Made by a program: the position numbers and the translations under genes. This document shows positions 1 to 14,661 of a stretch of 64,000 nucleotides of DNA, piece after piece. Positions within the stretch are counted from its first letter, which is position 1. The number at the start of each line of letters is the position of its first letter. The DNA is from Adiantum capillus-veneris (lineage: Eukaryota > Streptophyta > Polypodiopsida > Polypodiales > Pteridaceae). The DNA is taken from the NCBI GenBank assembly GCA_014529385.2, contig CM043942.1, positions 110,233,641 to 110,297,640 on the forward strand, written 5' to 3'. A model generated the notes under the pieces. That model was not told where the DNA came from. It saw only the letters and a program-made list of their open reading frames with translations, and did not search any database.

Positions 1-204
1 AGATTCAGATAACCAAAAAGCTTAGTGCTCTTGTTTTCTTTTGATTTTCAAAATTTATAATTCTATGTATATTATATTTTTCATGCAAATTTGTCGTTAA
101 TCCTTCATTAATTTATAATTAGTGAAAGATCTGAATAAGATAGTAGAAATGATAAATTTTTACTGCAAGCAAACTTTACATAATATTAACATGTGTGTAT
201 ATAT
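1..204. other. AT-rich flank without a recognised gene
   Basis: AT-rich sequence to the left of the lone LTR. The only open frame is 61 codons with no recognisable domain. It ends in TATAT just before the LTR start; this could be half of a target duplication, but no matching copy is seen directly after position 2840. Confidence 0.5.
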
Positions 205-2840
205 TGATAGCCGTTTTTTGGCTCTCCATAATTGCCATAGTAAGTTACTCCACCCTACCAAATTCACCCAAACGCTATGGCTATCCCTACCATTTCACTG
301 TACATAGGCGTGTGTGAGTTAGGGGGCTTTTCCCATATCTTCTTAAAAACCCTCAGCTAGCTAGTCACTGGGCTAGTTGAGCCAAAAAAATAAAAAAAAT
401 AAAAGTATATTATGGCCTCTTTGTGTGTAAATATTTCATTGTATATATGGCCTAAATATAGGGATTTTTTATAATTATTTTGGTATTTTATTTAAATATT
501 TCTACTTAGGTGTGTGTTTTATTAAACCTATGTACACCTTCTTTCATCCTCTTACACCATAATTATATTTTTTGCCAATATGTACATACTCTAACCTCAT
601 ATTTTTCCTTTATACAAATCACTCCCACATTTTCACCCTCACCCTCGTGAAAACAAAAAATTGATTTCTACTCATTGGTCACGTTTATTATATTATTTAC
701 TTGCATACCTTTTCCTCTTTCACCCAAAATAATTCAAAGAGGGACCATATCATATGATTCCAATATCTTTTCATATCCATAACTCCTCCATATTTTTATT
801 ATTATTTTTACTCATTATTCTAACACCATGTGCTCATTGAGCTAAAGTCCATGAATAGTCCATACACTAGTCCCACCATGTATATATTTCTTTATTCACC
901 AATAATCCTCCTCCATGCATGGGTCAAGGGCAACTTGGATGCTTTGTATTATAATATGACAAAGGAGGGGCTCACTCTTGGATGCATTGTACAAATTCAA
1001 CAAAGGAGGGGACTACTAAAAGACTTTTGCAGGCATAAAAAACAGGCTTTTTGGTGAGAATTTTGGCACCTATCTCCACTCCGAATTTGGAGCGGTGGTC
1101 AAAAGAGAAAATGTAGCCCACGCTCTGAATAATCACCTCAAATTGTTTCATGATTTTTGGAGCTACCAGCGGTGAGCTATGATTTTTTGAGTGGACCCCA
1201 GTCTGCCCACTTTTCTCACAAGTAGCCCTTAGTCTTCTCTCACCCTTCCACACACCTACTCACTCTTACACATCCCTCCCTCTCCTTCCCTCACTCAAAC
1301 CTGCAATTTCCATGGCTTCTCCCACCCTCTTCACCATTACCCTTCTCTCTCATCCCTATAGTTCTTTTATGAACCTCTACATACATACACCCTCTCCATG
1401 TCTCTCTCTATTGCTTCTATGTTACAATTTCATTTACCTCTCCTAAAAATATCTAAAATTCAGCATCTTAACCATGATAACTTCTGCAAATTGAGGTGGT
1501 CAACCGTGGCGGTGGTGTAAAGAAGTGAAGAAGAAGAAGAAGACCAGCGGTCATTTTTTCCACAATCTACACAAGGGTGAGTTCAAGCTTCTTCAAAGCT
1601 TCACCATCTCAACGATTCTCTTTTAATTCACCCCTCTTACTTCAACCAACCACCTCATTCTACCCATTGTAAATGTAACATTAACTTTCTAGTGATTACT
1701 AACACTAACCACTAACATACTAACACAAAATAGCATTGACCTAACCATAAAAGACACCTCACCTCAAGACATGTACAAAGTAACTCTCTCTCTCTCTCCC
1801 TCTCTCTCTCCTTTTCTTTGAAACTCTACTTTCACCTTATTCACCATCAATAATGCTCTCTTTTGAGCCCACACCCATGACTCAAGCAGACAAAGAAGGC
1901 CCACAATGTTTTGATATTCAAAAAAATCATAATCCTGATTTGTTAGCTTGTAAATTAGGATTTCCAATAATCTTTATGAGGGGTCTCCAACCTATAAATA
2001 GGCCCCTCTCCTTCTTGTAAAACAATCTCCAACATCTCACATAGCACCCCAACACTCTATGCGTGAGGAGAGACTTAGGTGTAGCAACCACTTGTGAGCT
2101 TCACTCTTGGTGTGAGAGAAGCCTTCAAGCTACACATTGCAAGTGAGAGAGCGTGAGTTCCACAAACCTCAAAACCACTATTGTATATGCTCCTTCATCA
2201 TCAATAAATTGAGGTTTGGTGCATCAAAGGCGTGATTCGACGTTCAAATCTTCGTCCTTCCATTTGTGCAATACGGTTTGGTGAATTCAAGGTGACTTGT
2301 GTATTTGAGTTTTTATCGGTTGATCTTGATTTTAGAAAGTGTTTTAGTGTGTTTTTCATTGCCAGTTTTGTGTCCATTGTAAGAGGGTATTGTGGTGAGA
2401 GGTCTCCCACACCCTAAGACAGTGTGTGTGTGTTTTGGCAATGTTTTAGCAATCACTAAGCATTGAGTGAGTTTATACAAGTTCTACGATAGCATCATAA
2501 CGAACCATCTCCATTTGCAAGTCACAAATAAGGTATTACGCAAGATCCTTTTCTCTCTCACTTCCCCTTGCTCTAGCTCTCTCTGGTCCAGTTTGTGTGT
2601 GTCTTGGTGTGAGGTTGTTTGTGTGTGTTGTGTGGTGCATCTTCTTGGTTGTGCCAAAATCTCTCTCTTGCGTCTTAGTTCGCATACCATAACTAGGTGG
2701 TGCCCCTATCTTGTTTGGGTTTGGCTGTGGGTTTGTTTTTGTGTTGTGCTTGTGGTTGCCCCAGCCCCAATTGAGCAGCACGGGAGCCTTGAGGGGTGTT
2801 TAGAGGTCGCCTCTCTTGTTGCCCGCCCCGGACCGCCCCA
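205..2840 (+). mobile_element. Solo LTR of a large-LTR retrotransposon
   Basis: The segment begins TGATAGCCG and ends GACCGCCCCA. Both ends, and several blocks between them, match the reverse complement of 16229-18545. The matching blocks include 205-500, 880-1250 and 2680-2840. No gag, pol or primer-binding site follows its right edge, so it is best read as a lone LTR rather than the partner of the LTR at 16229-18545, which lies in the opposite orientation. The two copies differ by many substitutions and indels (2,636 versus 2,317 bp). They belong to one family but are not a pair made by a single insertion. A clean target duplication was not found. Confidence 0.65.
1993..2000 (+). promoter_or_regulatory. 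TATA box of the solo LTR
   Basis: TATAAATA in the context CCAACCTATAAATAGGCCCC, about 850 bp before the LTR end. It is followed by a C/A-rich stretch suitable for transcription start. This is the expected place for the U3 promoter of a plant LTR. Activity is inferred only. Confidence 0.5.
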
Positions 2841-3511
2841 ATTTTGGAATATATATATATTTTAATATCAATAAGCATGATAGATATCGTCATACGATTT
2901 GTATAGGAGACCGAGAAGAAGAGCTGTTGTCGATAAATTTTAATTACTTTAGGAACAATCTAGGAGTTGTAGAGGGTGAAGCATTTGAGCAATTTTTCTC
3001 ATTAGTTATAGCGAGGGAATAAGGCTCAACAGACAAATTTGCATGGGAACGTAGCCCAAAACCGTATACTATTTTTATATTATAGGAGCAGTTACGGTCT
3101 ATAATGGGGATGTAATCATCGAAGGTAGTAATCAGAGTAGTGCACCAACAATCGGATCAGCAATTGTCAAAACCATTGCATCAGCAGTGAGCGACAACCT
3201 AGGTGACGATTGTTTGGCGATTGACGGTGTCTCCTATCTCCCAAGCACTTACACTGCTTCTCACCACCCACAGCAAGCTCACAACAACGCTGAGGGCCGC
3301 TGCCTAGCAGCTTCTCTATCTCTCTCTCCTCGTTCTCTTGTGGCATGCACATCCCACCCAATCTCTCCCTTCATTCGACGGCCACTATCTCTCTCTCTTC
3401 GACCGCCACACTCCCTATCTCTCTCACTCGTTTGCGGCACCAACTGGACACTCACTCTCAAACTATCCCCACCATTCATTACCATGCAGTGTTGTGGCTG
3501 TGAGCGACATC

Positions 3512-3514
<3 letters not shown>
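2841..3514. other. Unclassified region after the solo LTR
   Basis: Short AT-rich stretch, then sequence that becomes progressively richer in CT. No gene, primer-binding site or element end is recognised. The open frames here are low-complexity Ser/Leu-rich readings. Confidence 0.4.

Positions 3515-3567
<53 letters not shown>
3515..3567. repeat. (TC)n microsatellite
   Basis: Uninterrupted TC dinucleotide run of about 53 bp, inside a broader CT-rich region. Confidence 0.95.
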
Positions 3568-3569
<2 letters not shown>

Positions 3570-3948
3570 TCAGTTGGTGGCTGCGAGGCACTAGGCTGGG
3601 CACCACCCAGCCGCCATGCAAACTCTCTGTGTCTCTCTCTCTCATAGGTAACCGCCACTGCCATCCCGAGGCTCATAACGGGTGCCCACCATATCTCTCT
3701 CGCGCCTCGTAGGACTGACACCTTCCACTCTCCCCCTGCCAACCACCTGCGTCGCCATCAACTCAAGCTGCCAACCAACTTACTTCTCTCTTCTCTCTCT
3801 CTCCGAGCAACATGCAGTCCACCAACTACATTCTTCCAATCGTTGTCGATACCCCCCCCTCTTTTTGCTTAACCATGCAGCAGTCCTCGACCACTTATCG
3901 ATGTCTGCCACTCATCTCCCAACCACCGGCCACTTTCCCACCTGCAAA

Positions 3949-6240
<2,292 letters not shown>

Positions 6241-6260
6241 TCCATTGGTCACATACACAC

Positions 6261-6493
6261 AGATCCGCCAATTTAGGCAGTGTGTAAATGCTCATCTTGG
6301 TGTAGATTCGCTGATTTAGGCAACACCAATTATCTGTGCAAATCCGCCGATTTAGGTAGCACATTGTAAATTTTAGATTCATGATTTTTAAACAATACCA
6401 AATGCAGATTCGCCGATTTAGGCAGCATTAGTGTAGATTCGCCGATTTAGGCAGCACGTCATATTGGTGTAGATTCGCCGATTTAGGCAACAC
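6261..6493 (+). repeat. Interspersed word AGATTCGCCGATTTAGGCAG
   Basis: Six clear copies and one decayed copy of a ~20-bp word start near 6261, 6304, 6340, 6374 (decayed), 6406, 6435 and 6471. They are separated by unrelated spacers of variable length. The core CCGATTTAGGCAGCATT also occurs once at about 45833, inside the 3' noncoding part of the gag-protease element. Confidence 0.8.
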
Positions 6494-7418
6494 CAATCAC
6501 AAAATCATGCTGCAGTGGCTCGCCACCACTACAACTGGTATGATTTTGTTACCCGGGTACATAATGAAAGTGATTTGGATTTGGACTTATGCTGTGGAAT
6601 TGGAATTGGATTGGGATTTGGTATCTTGTGATTATTATAGCAGTGTTCATGGGATGAGACTTGACATTATGAGATTGATGATGAGTGTGACCAATGATAT
6701 CCTAATTCATCAGGGTATGACATATACTGCTTATTCTAGTGGTATGTATGGGACACTAGAATAGGTAGTATATGGATGACGGCAGGCATAAGCTAATGTG
6801 TTTAGTCTCATAAATTTTTCTTTTATGTGATGTTTTTGACACAACATACTAATCACTGTTTTTGACAAGTATTGTTTGCAGAATTTTATATTCGCAACTG
6901 AGGACAGTTGCTTTCCAACGAAGAGGTATGTTATAGAAATGATATTTTATGATTTATTACAGCTGACACGTGGAAAAGACTAGAACCAGCACCTTGGCCT
7001 ATGCAAATGTATTTGTATATCATGTACATTTTATTATTCAAGTGCTCTTTTATGAGCTTTGGCAATTTATGACCGGCCAGCCAGTTTGTAACCAATTTGA
7101 CCATTGAAGAAATCTATATAACAAATACGTGTAAGAGGGAAATGGTCACTCTTGCACGGGGGGAGATTGCACCCACTGTCCGTCTCATTCTTCTTCCTCT
7201 CTTCTCTCCTCTCTCGCCGTGCCAGGCGTAGCACTCCGCTCTAGGAGGTGCGTCTGCGCATGTTCTCTTCCTCTCTCTCGCTTGCTGTCTCTCTCTGTTC
7301 GCATACATCGTTGATTATGTGCTAGTGGATGCGTCAGGTATGCAGATTCGTATATTTCGTTGTATATAGCATAGTATTTTTATATTTTGCAGGGGTGCCA
7401 CGCCTTTCGATTGTAGCA
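6494..7418. other. Unclassified region
   Basis: An 85-codon frame at 6507-6764 has no recognisable domain. The 7080-7320 part is CT-rich. Nothing else can be supported. Confidence 0.35.
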
Positions 7419-7442
7419 AGACATCCTACGCGTAGGATGTCT
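7419..7442. repeat. 24-bp perfect palindrome, copy 1
   Basis: AGACATCCTACG followed immediately by its exact reverse complement. The same 24 bases occur again at 7704 and 8286 in otherwise different surroundings. Confidence 0.95.
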
Positions 7443-7703
7443 TTTTTCTCAGAATGGACTTCTGTTTCTACCCAAGGTGCTTCTTGATGCATATAACAAG
7501 AATATGTGATCACAGCAAATTTTGGATGTCCAAATTGCTCAGAATCACCACTTTTGGAAAAATATTTCTCTGAAAGAGTAACATCTCCTTAACTCTCAGT
7601 CTATATGTCCAAATGACATGAGCTTTGGTGTGTGTGTCCAACACAACATGCAGAATATGGGTATGATGTCAAAACTTGATTTTTGCTTCCAGAATCACTC
7701 TCT

Positions 7704-7727
7704 AGACATCCTACGCGTAGGATGTCT
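7704..7727. repeat. 24-bp perfect palindrome, copy 2
   Basis: Identical to the copy at 7419-7442. The flanking sequence is not similar. Confidence 0.95.
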
Positions 7728-8285
7728 ACTGATGAAATTTCTGGCAGAATTCATCCACAAGCATCCCCAAGTCTTGAGCACTACTTTTCAAGCATTCCTA
7801 CCAGTTTTTTATGCAAAATTGTGCTCAGAATCTTAAGTTTCTTGTTTTCGGGTGAAAGCATGTTAACCTGTTGCGCTTTTTGTGCTAGTTAGCAGTTTCA
7901 AGTTAGCACATCCTCAAAAAGTTGGGCGTCCGGTAAATTTTCTACAAATAATATCAAAATTTGTCGGAGGTTGTACATTTGGATTCCTTGTTTCAAGTGC
8001 TTTCTATTGATATATCATATGTCATAGATCTTGGAGATGTAGCTCAAGTTATTGTAGTAGTTAGCATATGTCAAAATTGTGCTAGTTAGCATTGTCCGGG
8101 ACATGAAAAAGCATGACAGGTTAACATGCTTTCACCCTTTCACGTTTTTGACACTCCGTCTTTGGTCTTTTGGGTGTCAAGAGTTGGTCAAAACTCTAGT
8201 TTCAATGTATACTTAGGGTAAACCCCCCCTTCTGAGCACACTGGTGCAGTCAGAATTTTGAAATTTGGTCTCCCGAACCCCCTTG

Positions 8286-8309
8286 AGACATCCTACGCGT
8301 AGGATGTCT
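8286..8309. repeat. 24-bp perfect palindrome, copy 3
   Basis: Identical to the copies at 7419 and 7704. All three lie in a stretch that would be internal to the - strand gypsy remnant whose primer-binding site is at 8834. Confidence 0.95.
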
Positions 8310-8833
8310 ATGTTTACAGAATTGCAGGTTTTCTTCACAGAACCCTTGCAAATGCTCTTTTATATGCACAACATCAGTCAGTCATACAAAAATATCCACA
8401 AAAGCTTGTTTAATGCATTTTTACCCTCAAAAGCACACTTTTCCATGATTTCAAATGCAAACAAGCACTTTAGCAAATAATTCAATGTTGAATAGGTCTA
8501 GATCAGAATCGTATCACTTACCTAAAGCTACTCCTACAAATCATATGGGGTTTTGCATCTATGAGTAGAAAAACGCTTCACTGCCACACACAGACTAGTA
8601 AACGCTTTTATCACCTCACAAATCACTCGACCACCAACAACTACTCTAATCCACAGATCCTAACTAAACCTATCTAGTTGCAGACCCTCGGCAAGACACA
8701 CGCTTCCTGGCTATCCACTTGATCGCAGAATATCCTCTTCCGGATCCACTTAAGAAAAATGCTTTCTTTAGCCGAAACTAAATCAAGCAACCATCACACG
8801 AGTGTTAGTAGGAAACCTACTTAGGTCGTTGTG

Positions 8834-8852
8834 TCCCCGGCAGTGGTGCCAA
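8834..8852 (-). other. Primer-binding-site-like sequence of a gypsy remnant
   Basis: Read on the - strand it is TTGGCACCACTGCCGGGGA, which resembles the Tat/Athila primer-binding site TTGGCGCCGTTGCCGGGGA. On the + strand it is followed directly by TGTTGCGGGAGCG, so on the - strand an LTR ending in CA lies immediately before it, as expected for a 5' LTR/PBS junction. Several mismatches suggest an old copy. Confidence 0.5.
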
Positions 8853-9154
8853 TGTTGCGGGAGCGACTCACATACCCATGAAGTGCATGCAAACACTACC
8901 TAGATCAACATAATGTCAATCGAGGACACAGATGACACGATAGGCACACGGAGGAAATCTCTTAAGCTTGTCAGGCTGAGACCATCCTACACATACAACA
9001 CTCTGGAAGGCCAACTAAACCACAATCAAGAACCTCACTACTCTCAACTACACCACCTAGCCACATACACACATACGGAAGGTAACAGCACAGGTTGTTC
9101 CCGCTCCGTTTCTCCTTTTTTTCGGCAATTTTCACATCAGGTACAGCATTTACC
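8853..9154 (-). mobile_element. Gypsy LTR remnant abutting the copia element
   Basis: Starts with TG directly beside the primer-binding-like site, which fits the inner edge of a - strand LTR. The other end of this LTR is lost. The sequence passes, without a visible copia 5' LTR, into the copia gag start at 9155. The exact junction between the two elements cannot be placed by eye and lies somewhere near 9050-9150. Confidence 0.4.
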
Positions 9155-12100
9155 ATGGCTGACAACAACAACACAGATGTGTTCAAGATGTTTGCTGCTG
9201 AGGACAGGGTGGATGGGGACAACTACCCTATGTGTGCTTATATGATGCAACATGTTCTTGTGTCAAAGGGTGTCTAGAACATTGTGCAGGACATTGATGT
9301 ACGTCCTGGTTCTGAGGATGTAGGCGATTTTGAGGATGTTGCAGGTCTTGCTGCAAGGATTGCAGCTATTAGAGTTGTTTTGCCTACGGCAGAACAAGCT
9401 CGTTGGGATGTTAAGGATGCGCAGGCTCATGCATTGATTGCGTTGTCTGTGAAGCGCACCATTGTTCCTCACATCCGTTCAGCAAAATCTGCAAAATAGG
9501 ATTGGGATATTTTAGCATGTCTTTATGCAAGCCGCAATGAGGCTAAAATTGCTTTGCTGCGTAAAGAGCTGAAGTCGAAGATTATGCATGAGGAACATGA
9601 TATGGAAACTTTCCTTGCTAGTGTCAAGGATATCAATGAGCAGCTTATTTCTGCAGGTGAAGTCATTTCAGACAGTTCCCTTGTGCAGACTGTTCTTGAT
9701 GCCTTACCAGATTCCTACTAGACTTTTGCTAGTACTTGGAGACTTATGACCCAAGGAAATCGTGAAGTTGTCAAGTTTGATGCATTATGCACATTGCTGT
9801 TGCAAGAGTCACTTTCCAGAAAAAACAGGACTAGGCAGCGTGCAGTTGAACAGGCTTTTATTGCTTCTCAAAGAAAGGGTGGTAACAGTAATGCAGCCAC
9901 TTCTTATGGTTCTGCTGCGAGTGGCAAAAATTATGTTCCTAATGCTTCTGCTGATAGTACTTCGTCTGGCAATTCTGGTGATAAGGGCAAAAAGAAGATG
10001 CATTGCCATTATTGTAAAGCCAATGATCACTTCATCAAGTCGTTTCCTAAGTTGAAGGCCAAAGAGGCTAAGAAGAAAGAGGGTGGTTCCACTGCAAATG
10101 CTGGTTCCACTACAAATGCAGCCATTGTTGAGTCTTCTGTGAAAGGAGACTATAATGCTGATGTTGATGCAGAATGGGATTTTAGCGCAGAGTGAACTTA
10201 CAATCCTGCTGTCCATGATGCATGCTTGTCAGTTGCTGCAGATTCACATGTGTGGTATTTTGACAGTGGTGCTACAAAGCACATTACCTCACATCGTGAA
10301 TTGTTTACCTCTCTCGAGTCTGTCCCTCATGGGAATTCAGTCACTTGTGCCACCAACGCCTCTTATCCAGTTCAAGGAGTTGGAAAGATTGTGCTCACTG
10401 CTGCTACTGGCAGTTCCTTCACACTTGTTGATGCACTTTATGTACCTGGGATCAAGAAGAATCTCTTGTCTGTATCCGCACTTGCTAGACTTGGACTTGT
10501 AGTCAAATTTGTGGATGAGAGATGTACAGTTCATGATCTCAGTTTTGGTGATGAAATTGTTGCATCTGGCCTTTTGTGCCGTGGGCTGTATAAGCTCACT
10601 TTGTATGACAAGTGTGGAAAAAATTTTGCAAATGCTGTTGCAGATTCAGGGGCTATTTCAGATGCAAAACTGTGGCATGCACGTTTTGGTCATCTGAATT
10701 TTGCCAATTTGCTGCGTTTGCAGAAATCTGATATGGTTGCTTCTTTGCCGCCTCTTAAAGCACCTGTCAAACATGTTTGTGAAGGTTGTATTTTGGGTAA
10801 GATGCAGCGTTCTAAGTTTCCAAAGGATGGTTCAGTTCGGGCCACATGCAGGTTGCAGCTTGTGCATAGTGATGTTTGTGGGCCCATGCAAACTCCGTCC
10901 TTGGGCAATTACCTGTACTTCGTGACTTTCATTGATGATTACTCCACGCATGCATGGGTATTTCCGCTTAAAGCAAAGTCCAAAGTTTTTATGTGCCTCA
11001 AACAATTTCTGGCTATGGCTGAAAATGTCTCGAAATGTACTATGGGCACCCTCTGCTCCGATCGAGGGGGGGAGTATATGTCTCATGAATTTAATGCATT
11101 TCTGGCTAGTCGTGGGATAAAACACCAATGTAGAGTGCCTTATACACCTCAGCAAAATGGTGTTGCTGAGAGGAAAAACAGGTCACTGAAGGAAATGGCA
11201 CGATGTATGGTCAAAAGGCAAGATTTACCGCATTCTTTTTGGCTTGAGGTCATCATGTGTGCCACTTATGTACTTAACAGGTGTCCTACGAAAGCTTTGC
11301 AGTCTATTACTCCATATGAAGCATGGCATGATAGAAAGCCTTCTATTGAGCACATGCGTGTTTTTGGTTGTTTGGCATATGCTTTGGTGCCACAAGTGCA
11401 GCGCAAAAAATTGGATGATAAGGCTGTCAAATGTATTTTTGTTGGTTATAGTGCTGAAAGCAAAGGTTACAGGTTGTATCATCCACAAACAAAATGTATT
11501 CTGGTTTCACGGGATGTAGTGTTTGTGGAAGATTCTGTTCAGCCCTTGTTGTCATGTACCAGAGACAGTAATGTAAGCTCACAGGACATTTATGACACTT
11601 TGTTGCCTCTTTTCAGTGGTGGAAATACTAATGTAAGTTCCAATGAGGAAAATGTACAGCCTATGGGGGTTTCTGAAAATGTTTTAGATCAACCTATTAC
11701 TGATGTAGATGTACATGATGTACTTGATGAGGAAAGGGCTGAAAATGAGCAGGCTAGAGGTATGCCAAAATGGCTGGTGCACACTTTGCGTGACAGTAAA
11801 TTGGATGCACCTTTGTCTAGTCGTACTCGTTCAAGCTCTCGCCATGCATCTTATGCATCAAATTGTTATGCTTTGGCTGTGTCTAGCTTACATGATGTTG
11901 AGGAGCCTTTGACTTTTGATGAAGCACAAAATTCAAAAAATTAGATGGCTGCCATGCAATCAGAATATGATGCACTTATAGAAAATGACACATGGACTTT
12001 ATGTGATTTGCCTCCTGGAAAAAAGGCCATTGGTACGAAGTGGGTTTACAAGTTGAAACGCAAGCCGGATTGTGAGATCGATCGCCATAAGGCTCGACTT

Positions 12101-13441
12101 GTTGCAAAGGGTTATGCACAGCAAAAAGGCATAGACTATGAAGAGAATTTTGCTCCCACTTTTCGTATGACTACTGTGCGTTTTCTATGTGCATTGGCAG
12201 CTCATTTTGGTTGGGATGTACATCAATCAGACATTGTTACTGCTTTCTTGAATGGTGACATATTTGAGGAAGTTTATGTAACGCAGCCTCGCGGTTTTGT
12301 CATAAAAGGAAAAGAGGACAAAGTGTGCAAATGTAACAATTCTTTGTATGGGTTGAAGCAATCTCCTCGTGCTTGGTATGAGAAATCTGACACTCATTTG
12401 GTCAAACAAGGCTTTTGTAACAGTCCAAAAGAAAGCACATTGTATGTAAAGCGTGAGGGTGATGTACTTCTCATTGTGGTTCTTTATGTTGATGATTTGC
12501 TGATCACTGGACCAAATGAGAGACATATTGCTGAATTTAAGGCTGATTTGAATGCTACTTTCAAGATGATAGATTTGGGGTTGTTGCATCATTATTTGGG
12601 TATACAGTTTAAGCAGTGTGATGGTGGTATTGCCTTGTGTCAGAAAAGTTACATAGAGACATTGCTATGTAAGTTTGGACTTGAGGATTGCAAACCTATT
12701 GCCACTCCCATGGAAACAGGTTTGAAGTTGAGTCTACATGATGTTGGTGATCCTGCTGATGTCACTCTTTACCAAACTACTGTTGGCTGCCTCATTTATG
12801 TATGCAACACGAGCACGGATATTCATTTTGCAGTCTCACAGGTCAGCAGATTTATGCATAGCCCAGGGTCTAAGCATTGGCAGGCTGTCAAGAGGATTTT
12901 CCGCTACCTTAGTGGCACTTTACATCTTGGCTTGTTTTATCCCAAGGGGGGATCATTGCCACCAGACTTACATGCTTTTTCGGACTCAGATTGGGCTGGT
13001 TGTTTTGACACGCGAGTGTCCACAAGTGGTTTTTGTTTCATGCTTAGCAGTTCATGTATATCATGTTTGAGCAAGAAGAAACCTACTGTGGCCACTTCGA
13101 GTTGTGAGGCTGAGTACAGGGCAGTCTTCACAGCTACGGTTGAGTGTGTATGGCTCAGACGCCTTATGGCTGATTTGGGTGTTGGACAGGACTCTGCCAA
13201 CACTATCTACACTGACAGTCAGAGCTCATTGGCAGTTGTGAGGAACCCAGTTTTTCATGCTCGCACAAAGCACATTGAGGTGCATTACCACTATGTCAGG
13301 GAGAGGCTCTCAGAAGGAGAGATCAGCTTGGCTTATGTTCCAACACATGACAACCTTGCAGATATGTTCACAAAGGCATTGTCTCGTGAGAAGCTTGAAG
13401 CTTTCCGCAAAGCTTTGGGCTTACTCCCCTTTGTGGACTGA
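9155..13441 (+). pseudogene. Copia gag-pol polyprotein, broken by five stops
   Basis: Reading from ATG at 9155 to the stop at 13439-13441 stays in one frame for 1,428 codons, with in-frame stops at 9275 (TAG), 9497 (TAG), 9719 (TAG), 10193 (TGA) and 11942 (TAG). Gag ends in a knuckle CHYCKANDHFIKSF, where the last Cys of C-X2-C-X4-H-X4-C is Ser. Downstream come protease DSGA, a GAG-preintegrase region with C-x-x-C, and integrase with its D, D and E motifs (HSDVCGP, SDRGGEY, NGVAERKNR). Reverse transcriptase has YVDD, and RNase H has SDSDWAG, SCEAEY and TDSQS. No frameshift is seen in 4.3 kb. The gene cannot make a polyprotein as it stands. Each stop can be reached by one transition from a sense codon (Trp, Gln or Arg). 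Confidence 0.9.
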
Positions 13442-13504
13442 TCGTGTCCTCAGGGCATGACACTTCCCTTTACTGATGTGCCAGCTCTCATTCAACGCAT
13501 CACT

Positions 13505-13514
13505 CCAGGGGGGA
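13505..13514 (+). other. Polypurine tract of the copia element
   Basis: CCAGGGGGGA just before the 3' LTR start TGTTACC, the standard position of the plus-strand primer. Confidence 0.65.
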
Positions 13515-13516
13515 TT

Positions 13517-13743
13517 TGTTACCATATACATGTGGTAGTGATGTGTGTGAACACAGTAGGACCGTCGGGGCATTTTTTCCCTCTTTAGGAGGTTTTTTCC
13601 CCCGTGCATTGTATATACGCCCATCACTCTAGGGCTATCTATCTTTCCATTGCACACTAAGTAACACACTCTCTATTGTGTGCCTTGAGCTTCCTTCTTC
13701 TTCTCCAAGCTGTGTGTGTTTCTCTGCAACCCTAATTCCAACA
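13517..13743 (+). mobile_element. 3' LTR of the truncated copia element
   Basis: Begins TGTTACCAT and ends ATTCCAACA, so the ends are TGTT and AACA inverted. It is 227 bp, directly after the polypurine tract. No matching 5' copy exists in the window, so the right boundary rests on the inverted termini alone. Confidence 0.6.
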
Positions 13744-14661
13744 AGATTGTGTAACGTCTGTCTTTGTCTACTCTCATCTTTGAAGAACCTTTGTTGTATG
13801 ATTAAGAAACCTTCTGTGATATGAAAGGTTCTCAGAGCCAATAGCAGGATGAAGTGACTGAGTAAACCTCCTCCATTGAGAAAGTTTCCATAAGCACCCC
13901 CCAGGATCAAAGATCTTGAAATATCTTTCCCAAAGAGAGATGTATGGTATGGAATCACTTACTGATTTTGGTTGAAGAAACTTGTAGATTTTATTGTTGT
14001 CCATCATTGCATATATCATTATGAATGTGATATAATAGATTGGTTGCTCTTTCTCCTGTGTAAAGTTGATGTACCTGCTGCGATCTTCAAGAGCTTGTAT
14101 GAGAAAATTCCAGAACTGTAGCTCATAAAATTCATTCAACCTGGGTAGGCTCATCAAGTCAAAATTCTATGACCTTCATGATTTAGGAAAGCTTGATCCA
14201 TGCGTCCAACTGCTATTGGAAGATATTGCAAATAGTTTACCACATAAGTAGATAATAGACGAAGGTTTCTATTGCTTCCAACACATTGGAAGAGAATAGA
14301 GTTTGGTACTGATTGATGAAATATCCACATGTAGCAATCAACAAGTTTTTCATCTATGATGAAGACCAGAAGCATCACAATGTGCGACCTCCATACACCA
14401 AAGAGGGCCAAATGAAGAAGGTTTGGAAACATCCACTCATCACCAAGTATTCATGTCCTCTTCCACTTCAGAAGGTATGGTGTCCCCGATGAAAGGTATA
14501 TGTGAAGAGAGGATAAGTTGACTTTGAAGAGGTGAAACCCAATGTGAAGATGATTGGGGCTTCAAAAGTTTGGATTTTCTTGCTAAGAGATTGTCCCATG
14601 AATGAAGAGCCACCCACTAAAACACCATTGGAAAGAATGATACCCTTCTGACAGTTTCCTT

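Larger units (their letters stand above)
9155..13743 (+). mobile_element. 5'-truncated Ty1/copia retrotransposon
   Basis: Contains gag, protease, integrase, reverse transcriptase and RNase H in copia order in a single frame. These are followed by a polypurine tract and one 3' LTR. Neither a 5' LTR nor an initiator-Met primer-binding site is present upstream of 9155, so the element lost its left end. The short LTR (227 bp) suggests an Ale/Ivana-like lineage, but lineage was not tested. Confidence 0.85.

Noticed and set aside
9809-10216. 135-codon antisense ORF
   Set aside because: Shadow of the copia gag frame, with no domain of its own.
14154-14432. 92- and 127-codon ORFs downstream of the gag on the - strand as pol genes
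   Set aside because: No RT, RNase H, integrase or protease motif can be found in them.
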